Positions 33,741-45,352 of a stretch of DNA of 64,000 nucleotides are shown piece by piece. This stretch comes from Anthonomus grandis grandis (Eukaryota > Arthropoda > Insecta > Coleoptera > Curculionidae), in the NCBI RefSeq assembly GCF_022605725.1, contig NC_065560.1:20699052-20763051 (forward strand), given 5' to 3'. The notes under the pieces are model-generated. The model worked only from the letters and a program-made list of their open reading frames with translations. It ran no database searches and had not been told where the DNA came from. A program made the translations under genes and the position numbers. Positions within the stretch are counted from its first letter, which is position 1, and each line of letters begins with the position of its first letter.

Positions 33741-34680
33741 CAAGTCAAAAAAGTACTTAAGTCTGAAAATCTGAAAATCGACAAAAACGATTTTCTTCCA
33801 AATACATATTAAAAGTTTATATTTTCATACTTTTAATAAATATTAATGACGCTCTTTCCGATTCCATTTAAGAATTTTACTAATTTTGTTATTTACATTA
33901 AGAAAAACCACTTAGGTCAGTGCAATAATGAAAATATAAGGGGAAAAAGTCCTAAGATGACATAGGTCTTTTTTACTTGTAAAAGCGCTCGAGCTTCGAC
34001 TACTTTACAAGCGAAGAACTACCTTCTGAAGTCCGAAATCTGATGACGTCAGCTACTACACAACCCACAATTTTATATTCTCGATTCACTTAATTAATAT
34101 AGTCTGCGTTTATTGAAATTATCGCCCAGTTTATTGTTGACGAACATTGCAAATCATAATCCTATCGATAATTCGCTTAAATACATATCCAAAAAGAAAT
34201 CAATCGTTCTAATAAATATTTGAAGAAAGAAAAAGTATAACTTATTGGACACGAAAACTTAATTTAAATACAAGATGCCAAATTTATGAGTGACGAAAAA
34301 ACGAATTTCATGAAGATTCAAAAATTATGAATTATATTTATACGGAGTATTAATTGACAAATATTTAATGTTCGTTTCGCTTACGAAATATTTATCGGTG
34401 ACAACCCGAAAACAGCTGATGAATTTGGGTTTCTTCGTGTTTCCTCGCTCGTTTCCCGAGATCGACATAAGACTTCAATTTCTTGTAACCTAAGCAAGAT
34501 GCTCGACCATTTTACACTTGTTGTATTTGAGACCAATCTTCGTCGCTTTTATAAGTTAAAAAGGACTTAAGTCGACTTACAACACTTCTGAGTTGTAAAT
34601 GATCACGTATCACCTGGCTATAGATTGATATAAAATCCTCATTTTCGTCAAACAAGTGGCTTAAGTATTTTTTTTACTTG
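33741..34680. mobile_element. Probable non-autonomous TA-flanked MITE
   Basis: Left end CAAGTCAAAAAAGTACTTAAG after TA; the right end is the reverse complement of CAAGTAAAAAAAATACTTAAG before TA (34681-34682). About 940 bp, without coding content. Related fragments of the terminus occur inside it (around 33970-34000). Judged a Tc1/mariner-type MITE only from ends and TA. Confidence 0.6.
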
Positions 34681-36345
34681 TAGGCAGAGTGCAATCATTT
34701 TCTGTGAAACCATTTAGCGACAAGTTGGACTAACGCAACTTATCTAAGCTATAGAACATAGAATGAGTGAATGAATGAGATAAGGTATTTTACAGTCACT
34801 CCTGAGGAAACGATTGATATAAGTGGAGTTAAATAATTTTCTATTGGAGTTCCATAGGTTTAACAAGGTGCAAAAAAACACGTCAATATAAAGGATTTCT
34901 TGTGTTTCACACCTTTTGAGGATGAGGCAGGTGAAGAAAATTAACAGTTTTATTGCAAATTTGCGAAATGCGTTAGATTGAATCTTCTACGATAAGCTTG
35001 TTCTGTAAAAGCACAGAATGTGTTTCTGTAGAAATGGACGAGCTGAATGTAAAATCTGATGCAGTCAAATGAGATATCTTCCTCATTTTGAATTTCGCAG
35101 TTCATAGTTTTACTGATAGTGTTTAAACCTGCCTTTAGATTAGCTAAAAGTTTCAGCCTTAATTTACAGAAACAATATTGTGATTTCAGTTAATGGGCTG
35201 AATATGCGAACAATGTCTAAGATAAAATAAAGTACCAAAGCAGACGAACCATTCGCGGGAAATTTTTATATCAGCAACATACATCACTAAATCGACTGAT
35301 ATTATACTGACTGTTCCTCAGCGAGCAGAACGTCATAAGCTCATAAGCTTGTTTACATTATGAAAAAAGCTACATCGCTTTTATAAAATAAATTTTTTGA
35401 CTTCCATGAGAAATAAAATACTTTAAGGATATACTCAAAATAAGGATTACATCTTGATCTTTAAGTTTTTTATTATATAACTACATATATAACTATGTTT
35501 TTTTACTACTGGAGATAATTTAGAGTTGGGACTTCTCACGATAAGGTAAGTCGATGCAATCTAATTGTACCTAATTGGTTCCTATGCTCTATGCTATAGA
35601 GATATTCATCTCGTGATTGGACGTAGATCCACATGGTATTTGATTGTGTCTAAAATTATAGCTGTTGCCCGCAACTTTTTTCCGCGTTTCCGTCATTTTT
35701 TAAAAGGTCAATTAATTAGCGATTCTTCAAATTTAAATAAGACTGCTCGGAGAATGGAAATAAAATAGTCTGCCGTATTTTTTTTTCTTTATTGAAAACT
35801 TACCTATCAATATCTAAAATCTATGCGTACCTACTACTACTTTCAATAAGGTCGAACGCTCTGAACGTTTATTCAAATCAACACGGAAAAATTGTATGAA
35901 TCTCGCGCTCGGACGCTGCTAGACTGGTCGCGAACGTTCGAGAATGTTCGTTTTACGAAGCTACTCGCTAGGTGACTCCGTAGCCTCTAGGCGCCAAGCA
36001 AGCCGCCTACCTGTGCGTTCGCGACCGATGGCTTATTATTAGCATATTTCATGTACAACTTTGGTATTTCTATGCCGATTTCTATGATTCTTTTTTATGG
36101 AATAGTTAATAATTTTAATTTTCAAATAAGGATGACTGAGAGTAAAAATTCAGAGGGATTGGAGGGATACAAAGTCAATGGTCTCAAATTATGTTTATTT
36201 TTTAAAAAACGATTACACGTGTTTCACCCTAAGACATCATCAGATCTAAAAGAAAATAGAAAACAACCCTAGTATAAAAACAACAATGCATAGACACAAA
36301 TTACAATGTTGATATATGACTTACCGGTACAGCTATTCGTTTAAC
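34681..36345. other. Receptor intron 2, unassigned middle part
   Basis: No element with recognisable ends. It includes a GC-richer block at 35855-36020 with the heat-shock-type site listed separately, and a CACGTGTTTCACCC...GACATCATCAG-like patch at 36210-36245 that looks like a dispersed repeat fragment. Confidence 0.4.
35931..35950. promoter_or_regulatory. Heat-shock-element-like array (four GAA/TTC units)
   Basis: Four contiguous alternating pentamers, cGAAc gTTCg aGAAt gTTCg, match the binding consensus of heat-shock factor perfectly. It sits in intronic/TE-derived DNA with no recognised promoter or gene next to it, so activity is unproven and chance or TE origin is possible. Confidence 0.5.
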
Positions 36346-36349
36346 ACCA

Positions 36350-36805
36350 CAAACATTTAAGTTAAGTTCTTCCCGCCGCGCCGTTCTATATCCTGGACCA
36401 CTTCAACAGGTGGCTCTTGATGTTTTGTGTGGCATTTTTTACAATCTTAAAGACAAAAAGATGTCTCAACATTTGTATCCACATTTAAAACTGTTTTCGC
36501 ACAAGGAATCGGTCTATTCTCAAATGTCACTGAAAACAAATCTTTACATTGTACTGCCGAATTGCCTCCATAAAACCATTTAATTAGTTGAACTCTTTCG
36601 GAAGGGGTATAAACAGCCATAGTGAAAAAAAAACACGAAAATAACGCTCAAAAATTATTAATGCAACGTGCAGTAACACAGCAAAGTAAGGTTTGCTGAC
36701 TTCCGGTTCAAAAAATAAAAACGAAAAATTCCGCCGCCTGCAAGCCGCAACCAGGCGGTGTTGCCATTATTTTGGGTTATACGTAGCTCACGATAACACG
36801 ATCTG
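36350..36805 (-). mobile_element. Truncated DD41D mariner-like copy
   Basis: Right terminus CACGATCTG at 36797-36805 followed by TA, the same family terminus as 9511-11188. The 5' UTR and first codons (MAVYTPSERVQLIKWFYGG, from 36631) are present on the minus strand, then RPIPCAK and, after a stop, EPPVEVVQDIER to about 36390. The catalytic domain is absent. Confidence 0.85.
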
Positions 36806-37213
36806 TATAAATTTATTACACATTGAGATTAAGTTTTTTTTTTCATGTTCAAGTATAAATAATGTATGTATATATTTTGTGAACATTACCATCGCCTGCT
36901 AATATCTATACCTTTGATATATACATCGACAATGACGTCTCTTGTCGTCATTTTAGGAAGGTCACTTTGACGTCTTTACGTCGTCCTGATTCATAAAAAA
37001 AAACAAAATTTTAAAGTAATAAAAGTAATAAAGAAAGAACAGGTCAATGTCGAGAATTCAACCTGGGATCACCTGCACCATATTTGCTGTTCAACAAATA
37101 CGTATAATATTATACAATATTATACTAAGGTGGCTTGATTTTTAAACCAAATCCAATTAACTTCAAATAAACTATCACGTGACTAAAATAAGATATGTAT
37201 TTGTTGGTAAAGT
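36806..37213. other. Unassigned intron sequence
   Basis: About 400 bp, AT-rich. A tRNA B-box-like string near 37045-37075 is too weak to support an RNA gene or SINE. Confidence 0.4.
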
Positions 37214-37962
37214 CCAGTTCAGAGATCTATTAGAATCTTTGATGTGTCGCAGATGCCGCACCAACTAGTCCGTGCGCCTATGTCATATTTATTGTTGCAT
37301 GATATATATGTTTAAATGGCAAAATTTTATATTGTCTATCTATGAAATCATTTTAAATATACGTAAAACCCCATGTTTTATACTATTTTTTATTTTTCTT
37401 TCGAAAATGTCAATTTTTAGAAAGAAAATAATATCACAAGAAAATTATATCAAAAAATTGACCGCGGACTAAAATCCAAGCATCTTACAAAATATTTTAA
37501 ACACTCCCAGCACTCACAGACTTGTCACCTCTTTTTAGCCAGTCTATTAAACAAAGATAAAACACCTGCGTTCTGACGATTCCTACTTTAGGCTGTGCAA
37601 GTGATTGTATATCTCTCTCTATCCCACTGAATTTAAGAATTACGGGGCCGTACCCAAATAAATTTTTGGACCGTTTTTGTATTATTTAAGTCGTGTTTTT
37701 AAAGAGATCTTTACGGATGGGTCTATCGCCTTTAAAATACTTGTTGGATGGGTCTATCACCTTTAATAGTTGGGAGGGGGGCCATGTGAGGTTATTATTT
37801 GATGTGTTTTGCCGGTTATGCTTTTTACACGTTTATGAAAGTAAAGGATTTAGAATTTGGCCTGTATTCCTGTAAATTTTTTGCAGTTTTTACTCTGAGG
37901 AACAGTGTTTTTTTATTTGTGTTTATGGATTTGTTTTGGTATTATACCTAAAGACCTTAAAA

Positions 37963-38580
37963 TGTTTCGACCCTGGAAAAATAGGCAGGAAAATTTGGCA
38001 AATGAAGAGGAAAGTGTTTGTGCGGGCTTATGGAGACCGTGGGTGTACAAGAAAGACAATAACATTTGTGATAAAAACAATAAGAGTGATCTGGGCAGTG
38101 ATTTAGACTTACATAGTTTTGATAGTTCATTTTCTAGTATCGAGGAAGCAAAAAGAAGCAAGGGAAGTAGAAGCTACAGAGGAAATCAAGCAGTTTTAAA
38201 AGAACAAATTTATCTAAATATCTATAACAATCTAAGGAATGATACTCAGTTCACAAATGATTGTAGTGCTTTGCAAAAAATAGCGTTTTTAACAGGGGTT
38301 CCCTATAGTACAATATGCCTGTAAAAAAAAGGATTAAAGACAGAATAAAAAGGAAAGATGCAGGACAATCAAAGGGACTTAACATGGATATTGGCCAAAT
38401 TGCTAAGGAAAGGTGTGTATTCTAAATACAAAAACAATGAGGTTCTGACCATAGAGACACCTTATCGGCAAGGGACAAACATTTCTCAGTCTCAACCTTG
38501 CAGAGATACCTGATAAAACTTGGATTTAAGCTTAAGATGGTTAACAAGAGAGCTGCTGTAATGGAATTGTCAGGTGGTGT
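37963..38580 (+). pseudogene. DD82-83E-type transposase, N-terminal part only
   Basis: Starts MFRPWKNRQENLANEEES. An acidic and serine-rich stretch is followed by a helix-turn-helix (LQKIAFLTGVPYSTICL, stop at 38322-38324). Decayed continuations read KKRIKDRIKRKDAG and STLQRYLIKLGFKLKMVNKR, the second helix-turn-helix block before the catalytic core. No DDE residues remain. Confidence 0.7.
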
Positions 38581-39199
38581 ATAGAATATTTGAGGAAAAT
38601 TTAAAAAATTTGGGAGGAAGAAAGATCCATATATTATTTAGCCGAAACATGATATGATACATTTATGATTGATGTATGATTTCCATTCTCTGGGAAAAAA
38701 GGCCTTTTTTGCCATAGTAAGAAAACCATATTTTTATTAATAAAACAAGTTTAAAATTTTGTTTTTTACAGCTTACTGACCCTGTTGGCCTTCAGTGATA
38801 CAATAATAATACTTCCAATTTTCTGACTACATAATTACTTTTTATCAAAAGAAGTTGGTACTAAATATAGAGATGGGGGGTTTTCATGAGTATATTATTA
38901 TAATAATATATCATAATATGTATTAATTAAAAAAAACTATAATAAAGGACATTGAATATGGCAGCCACAATCCCCATTAATAATCACCACCATGTAAAAA
39001 TAAATCTCAATTCCCAAAAAAAGGAAATATATAAAATTTGAAGACAAACCAAAACATTTTACACTTTTGTGTCAAAAAGTAACTATTTAATGCCTTAATC
39101 CACAGAATAAATGGGCCAAAGTAATTTGTCACCTACTCTCTCATTAAACTCAAAAATGCTTTATTGTCAATATAAACATAGAAGTTGTAGACAAAGCCA

Positions 39200-40510
39200 A
39201 TAGACTACATTAAAGGAATAAAAACGAGAAACTAATTTAAAATAAAATAAAATTATATAAAACTTTGAAAAATACTTAAATGCTAATCATTAAAAATTCA
39301 TCATAGTTTAGGTGCTACATAGTTTAGTACGTTTTACTAGCAAGAAATATTTTCTTCCTTGTACGTAGGCTTTTTTCAGTCTTAAGTTGTCTTATTTCTA
39401 GTGGAAGTTTATTAAACAGCTTTCTACCTCCATATATGATAGAGCTACGGACAAGTTCAAAATGAGGAATGGGTAGCCTCAACAAATAGTTTTGTCGCGT
39501 ATTATAGTGGCTTCCTAAGTGGAGTTCCTGTTTATATTTTCTAAAAACTAAGCAAACTGTTTCCAAAATAAAAATACAACACAGGGTTAAAATATTATGA
39601 CTTACAAAAAGCGGGCGACATGAATCACGAGGCTTGGCCCCACATAGATATTAGGGCGTAGCAGCCTGATGAGACTTTTCTACATACATTCACAATATGG
39701 TCTTCAAATTTAAGGAACTTGTCTAAGACCCAAAAACTTACTGAACGGTGGCATGTTGATGGCTTCATTACTTAAACATATATCATTTGTATTACATTTA
39801 AGGATATTTGTTTTGGAAACATTAAATGTCAAAAAATTTGCATCACACCAGTCTTTTATTTTTAACAAATCTGCACGTATATTGGCCTCCATTTGAGAAA
39901 CATCAGAGTCGTGCCAGAGGATGGTGGTATCATCGGCACACCAGTTACCTGCAGTTGTGGCAGATCGTTCACATAAATGAGAAAAATTAAAAGACCAAGT
40001 ACTGATCCTTGCAGAACACCCACATTTATATTAAGTTCCTTAGACATACCACCATTAAATTTGACAGCCTGGACACGATTTGATAAGTAGGAACGAAACC
40101 ACTCAAGGGCAGTTCCCCTGAAACCATAGAGCTCCAGTTTCATCAGCAGCACTCTGTGACTCATGCCGTCAAATGTTCTATTGGAGGAATTATTTATCCT
40201 CCTTTGAAAGTAGGTCCACTTAGCCATTCTGATTGAGTTTCTGTAAATCTTGCGGTATCTGTTATAATAATTTAAAAATGTTGCATTATTCATAGCGTAT
40301 TTCCTAATGTAAAAAAGGAAGCGCATATTTTTCCCAGATACTCGTAAACCCTTAGTATATCAAGGTTTTCTATTTCGTTTCTTAATATTGACAACAGGAA
40401 AAGCAGTGTTAAAATTGTTTAATACTATTTGATGAAAGCTATGCAGTGGGTTAACAGTAGTCAATACATTATTCCATTGACATATTGCAAAGCAAAGAGA
40501 CTTGACTTGT
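39200..40510 (-). pseudogene. Non-LTR retrotransposon RT fragment
   Basis: Minus strand. The linker before RT is at about 40500-40200 (KNMRFLFYIRKYAMNN...AKWTYFQRR). The RT N-terminal part is deleted at about 40185. Then come MSHRVLLMKLELYGFRG and GVLQGSVLGLLIFLIYVNDL (40175-39965), a shifted CADDT-type active-site region (about 39945-39930), DWCDANFLTFNVSKT (about 39850), and a C-terminal piece with YNTRQNYLLRLPIPH (39566-39324). The A/T-rich 3' tail continues to about 39200. Confidence 0.85.
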
Positions 40511-40998
40511 TATAAGGGACTGATGGCGCTAAAAACTAAACTTATGAAATTAAAATTTTTGGTTAAACTCATTTAACGTACTTAAATCTTATATTTAAAT
40601 GAAATATTATCTTGCTATCAACTATCCTGAATTTCTAACTTAATAAAACTAGACCCAAAAATCCCGAATAATAAAGTTTTAAATACAAATAAATTTTAAG
40701 GCCGGACCTGCGCAACTTTTCACGCTTGAGTGGCTGTGACTAAGGTCAGGCATTTAACAAAATAGTACGTGGGCGCATGTAGTCACATTTTACGAATCAA
40801 ATGTATAAATTCTTAAAAAAATGCTTAAAACATTTATTTATTTAATGAAATGATTAAATATCGCTTAGAATATTACTTTATGACTCTTTCCACATAAAAT
40901 TTTGCGATTTAAACATGCATGTCGTGTGACAATACAAGCAACACCGGCACACGGACTATTTGCGGTACATCAAAGGTTCTAATAGATCTCTGAACTGA

Positions 40999-41496
40999 AC
41001 ATTATAGGTGACGCTGACGTTGGCCCCACCATCGCTACCGACCGACGACCGTCATTAACGGCCACCCGGTTTTGTAATTATTTGGTGTTGTGTTTCTTTT
41101 TGTGTTCGGTGTTTGTTTCACGTTTTGGGTGTTGAATCTACTTATCAACTTAAGAAATGGTTAAATTGGATTAGATCAGGTATATTATTTCATATTTTAA
41201 GGGTTTAAATATTATAGACAAGAATTTATTTTTTTTAATGGCTATTTTACTTGCTTCTGCCATGTATTCATGGACAAAGAGGGCGGCCATATTGCGAAAC
41301 AAAACTAATTTTTTTATGGCTTTTTGCAGTTGCAGTCTATCTTCACACTCTCCAAGCTCCGTTTGGCAAAGGGAATCATCATTTTCACATTTTGTTACTT
41401 GATTTAATTTTAAGTTAAGCAATAAAATCATTAATTTCTTTTAGAATTTTAGAATGCCTTAAGAACAATATATAATTTTAAATGTTTGTTGTTATA
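40999..41496. other. Unassigned, with coding-like minus stretch
   Basis: The minus frame 41431-41171 contains ENDDSLCQTELGECEDRLQL and FRNMAALFVHEYMAEASKIA. This is unlike random AT-rich translation, but I do not recognise it and see no splice partner. Confidence 0.3.
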
Positions 41497-42890
41497 CAGA
41501 TATAATCATTCAAACCTCGCCTATAGGAAATAGTCTATGAGCGTAAGCGAGAGGGGACATATGGAGTCCGCATGAGACAGACAGAGAGCACAATACATGC
41601 CGTTTCCAAATTAATACGTTTGGCAACACTGATATTTCTGCCGCACGGCTCTCCGCTCGTCCATCGAAAAACGAGACAATTCTTATCCCCACCACACTGT
41701 ACCGCCAATGTGAGATTGCAGTGGAAACGTTTAACAATATTTTTATTCCTAGCTTCCTGCTTAATCAGCAAAGATTGCCAAAGAAACGGATATTGAGCCT
41801 TTAAGTGTTAAAAGAACGTTAAAAAGAAATAAGTACAAGCGGTATGAGTTGCAAAAAACCCAAGAAATTTTCCCTCAGGACCATGAGAGACGAGTGGAAT
41901 TTTGCCATGAAGTACTGGAAAGGGCAAATCGGGACGAAATGTTTATTAGTAACCTTTTGTTTTCAGATGAGTCGTCTTCTCTATTTGTGGTAAACATAAT
42001 CCGTCCATTACAGTGGGTTATTCGAGGGAAAATTAACACATAAGCATACCAACACGTACACAATACCCTCAAAAGATTAATGTATGGGCTGGCATTTTAG
42101 GTGATTCAATTATAGGCCCACAAATACTTTAATCTTTTGAGGGATGAAGTTCTTCCTCCTATTCGAGGGCTCAATATCAATTTAGAACAAGTTTGGTTTC
42201 AACAGGATGGTTGTCCCGCTCATAACGGATTAGTAGTACGTCAATTTCTCGAAACGTCTTTCCCTCGAACAATCGAACAATCAGTGGAAACGGTACTATT
42301 AAATGGCCCGCCAGAAGCCTCGATTTAGCCCCCAATGATTTTTTTCTTTGGGGATACCTAAGAGAACAAATTTATAGGCACGAAAATTAACGAGCTACTA
42401 ATTTAGAAAAGTTTTATGTTAAAATTAGGCAAACATTTAATAGTATCTCCACTGAAATGTTGTCGAACACGAGAAGGTCGTTTTATGATCGATTGATGTA
42501 CTGCACTGCTAAACAGGGTGGCCTTATTGAACCTGACATAAGATAATTTTAATTTTTATTTAATATTATCAAATTAACTTAATTTTTTGCTTTATTTTGA
42601 ATTAGTTTTTTTATTTCTTGTCCAATATTTAGTTAATTTATGTTTACAACATTATTGCAGTTAGTTTTTATTTTTTGCTGTTAGGACAGGCAGCAGCAAA
42701 GACTCAAACGAAACAATTTTTTTTTAATTTGCTACAGAGCAGTGCATTACCGGTGGAACGCCTTAAGAATACTGAAAGATTTCGGTTTCGGGCTTCGGCG
42801 GGGTCCGTTGCTTCGAGTATGTTGTCACAACGTTGCCAGACCTACCGCGATATATAATTCCTATAGGCGAAGTTAGAATGATCATATCTG
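41497..42890 (+). mobile_element. Mariner-like element (CAGATAT termini)
   Basis: The terminal repeat starts CAGATATAATCATTC after TA (41495-41496); the right end is the inverse of CAGATATGATCATTC before TA (42891-42892). The repeat runs about 35 bp, through CGCCTATAGGAA. It carries a decayed transposase on the + strand. Confidence 0.9.
41770..42546 (+). pseudogene. DD41D-type mariner-like transposase, broken
   Basis: The N-terminal domain is mostly lost. Recognisable parts: QKTQEIFPQDHERRVEFCHE (41850-41910); first D in LLFSDESSS; INVWAGI-like residues near 42075 in another frame; second D in WFQQDGCPAHNG (about 42190-42225); SLDLAPNDFFLWGYL near 42310-42360 in a third frame, supplying the last D; and the C-terminus SFYDRLMYCTAKQGGLIEPD ending at 42546. 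At least three frameshifts and two stops. Confidence 0.85.
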
Positions 42891-43612
42891 TACAAGTGTA
42901 TATAAAAAACTACATTGGTTATAATGTAATATTTACTTCTATTTGTAATATTCTGCCGCCCGAAATATGCCGTTTATATACAAAAAAGTTTTATCTTATA
43001 CAGCGTTTACATCTTGATCTAATCTTGTTTATAGATAAAGAAAATTCAGGAAAGTATGGCATATTTTATCTAATGTTTCCTCCTGTTCTCCTTCCTCTTT
43101 TTTAGGGTTTCCTTGACTAATGAATATCTGTTTTATTTTGTTATACTTGCAAATGAATAAATAAATGTATTATATTTGGAGTTTAAGTAAAAATATTTTT
43201 CTCAATAGTCCTCAAAAACTATTTTAAGACCTTAAGGTTACTTACTATTTTAGGTAATTTTAAATGATCTAAAAAGTGCTAGAGTTAAAATGTAATCTAA
43301 TATTCATTTATCGGTGAGCCAAATTGCTTTGACATGAGAGTTACTCAAACATTGTCAATACATTTCCTTAAGTTAAATTTATTTAATTAATTCTGACTTT
43401 TATTAAAGATATTCCTGCCGTAAAAGAATAAACCAATTATTTCAACTTATTTGTTAAATAATAAAAAAATAGCATAACTATTTATTATATTATAGGGACA
43501 GCTTCAAATAAACTATGTGTTCATTTATACCTAAAAATTACCCTCAACTGACTAATCAAAAAAAAACTATAACAAACTAAAAACTTTTTAAATGATATTT
43601 ATTACATTTTAG
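42891..43612 (+). other. Receptor intron 2, 3' end
   Basis: AT-rich non-coding sequence up to the acceptor ATTACATTTTAG at 43612; nothing else is recognised. Confidence 0.6.
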
Positions 43613-43717
43613 ATGGAGTTTACACCACATACAATTGGATTTGTAGGAGGATTTTTTGTAATGTTAATGTACAGGCTTTGTATTATCTACTATTATGCTA
43701 ATGAAATACTTTTGTTG
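43613..43717 (+). CDS. Odorant receptor (7tm_6), internal exon C
   Basis: A 105-nt exon, 35 codons, phase 0 to phase 0. It encodes MEFTPHTIGFVGGFFVMLM then YRLCIIYYYANEILLL: a membrane helix followed by the YY-x-NEI motif found just before the last conserved block of insect odorant receptors. Flanked by acceptor AG (43611-43612) and donor GTAAGG (43718). It joins exon B without gap or overlap relative to the family pattern. The neighbouring sequence on both sides is transposon-rich intron. Confidence 0.9.
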
Positions 43718-44254
43718 GTAAGGATATATTTCTCATATAATAAATTATTAAAATCTGGGTAAATGCCATCATAACTAACATAGGTCAGCCTTACTCTAAA
43801 GTTCATACTATGTCTAATTATTTTAATACTCACAGTTTGATGAATTATACTGACGCTGTTTGCGTGGGAATATTTAACAGCAAATATTATATTTAGGTTA
43901 CACCTTTTCTTTGTTTTTGACTAATAAATTTAGGCTACAATTTACGATTATAGGATTATTATTGCCATTTAGGTATAAAAAAAATAATTATTTTGGATTG
44001 ATAATCGTGATTCCAGATAGCAATATGCTTACAACGCATTTTTTTTTGCTTTGCATTTAATAGTGAAGCAAAGTTTCTAGTCAATCCCAAAGAGCTTTCT
44101 GAACTTATCATCGTCAATTTCATCCCGCGCATTAGTTGCACTAACTAAAAACAGCTTTTTTTTACGAAAAAAAGTTGTATCCGCTATTGTAAACTTTCGA
44201 TTGTGAGTTTAATTTAACACTGCTTCCTCTCGTTGACAAGCCGTCTTCTCTCGT
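43718..44254 (+). other. Receptor intron 3, 5' part
   Basis: No element with ends. The minus frame 44141-43959 (ASLLNAKQKKMRCKHIAIW) looks like protein debris of unknown family. Confidence 0.4.
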
Positions 44255-44440
44255 CTGATTTTCGAATGTAATTAAAAATAAATCCCTACATTGTACTGTC
44301 CCATTGCCTCCATAAAACCATTTAATAATTTGAACTATTTCGAAAGGAGTATAAACAGTCATAATAGGTTAAGAACAAAATATTGGCGCTTTAAGATTTT
44401 ACAGTGCACCGTGCACCGTCACACAGTAAAATGAGGCATA
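44255..44440 (-). pseudogene. Mariner-like copy, first codons and leader only
   Basis: Minus-strand MTVYTPFEIVQIIKWFYGG from 44362 and the upstream leader to about 44440 match the 5' end of the DD41D family at 9511-11188. The rest is gone. It lies against the start of the gypsy LTR. Confidence 0.75.
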
Positions 44441-44593
44441 TCGATATTATTGTAACAATATTAGCTACGCCGCGAATATCAGCTGTCTTTTGCCATTCCG
44501 TAATCATCACGGTGACGCTAGCGCGCATACCACACGACACCTCTGGAGACGCATGGAAGGTTAGCGAATATTCTGGTCGTGTGGTCTGTCGAG

Positions 44594-44600
44594 TATATAA
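44594..44600 (+). promoter_or_regulatory. TATA-like box in gypsy LTR
   Basis: TATATAA within the putative LTR, placed as expected ahead of an R region. Inferred from position only. Confidence 0.45.
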
Positions 44601-45352
44601 GGAGCCGTCGCCGTCAGGAGGCCAGTCCAAGTCGGAACTCACTCCAAAATGAAAGGTAAAAACGCTACGTTGGTGTCAGATGTACAGTCTGAATTGGATG
44701 TCAGTCAACTAGATACTGGTGGAAATGAATAATAGTGAATTGAAGTAAATCGAACCAAAATGTGTGAAAATGCCAAAGCTGGTTGATTTAATTGCTGAGC
44801 TGAAAAGGCAGCTGGAAGGAAGGGATTGAGGTATGACGTGGCCTGGTAACGCATTACTTGAGGAAGGTGATGACAACTTTATTTTTTGCTGGTCGAAGCG
44901 ATATTGGTCAAATCTATAGTTTGAAAAATTATTTGCAAGAAAACTCTGTTAACGTAGAAGCTAAATTGCTAAAATATTCTGCAATGGTTAAAAAAGGCTT
45001 AGGTTAAAAGAAAAGATTCTAGAAAACAATAGCAGTTTTTGAAAGTGAGCTTAGGGAAAAGCTAAGGGAGAATTTTGCCGGATTGGAAAAAAAGATTTTA
45101 GAAAACAATGTAAATTTCAATAAGTAATTAAAAGAAGACATTTTGGAAAAATCTTCTTTTCTGAAAAAGCGAATTCTCTCTGGTGGAGGACAGGATCTAG
45201 GGAGTTCGAAGCAGAATCGCGATAGTATCAATGAGCCGCTCTGTAGACCTTCAGCAGTAGACAACAAGAACGAAGTTTGTTATAAAATACGGAATATGTT
45301 TGGCTGATGCCTCTCATCATGAGGCAAATCGCCTAAATTTAATGATACTACA

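Larger units (their letters stand above)
37214..40998 (+). mobile_element. IS630/Tc1-type element, third related copy, with inner LINE
   Basis: Terminal inverted repeat of about 40 bp: left CAGTTCAGAGATCTATTAGA (37215 on), with its reverse complement ending at 40997; the TA duplication is not clear. It holds the 5' part of a + strand transposase of the DD82-83E type and a non-LTR fragment inserted in the second half. Confidence 0.75.

Noticed and set aside
37040..37085. tRNA B-box-like string suggesting a tRNA gene or SINE
   Set aside because: No matching A box, no cloverleaf I can draw, no RNA polymerase III terminator or poly-A tail.
44391..44652. Overlapping frames on both strands at the gypsy LTR
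   Set aside because: GC-richer LTR sequence with a TATA box; translations show no domain.
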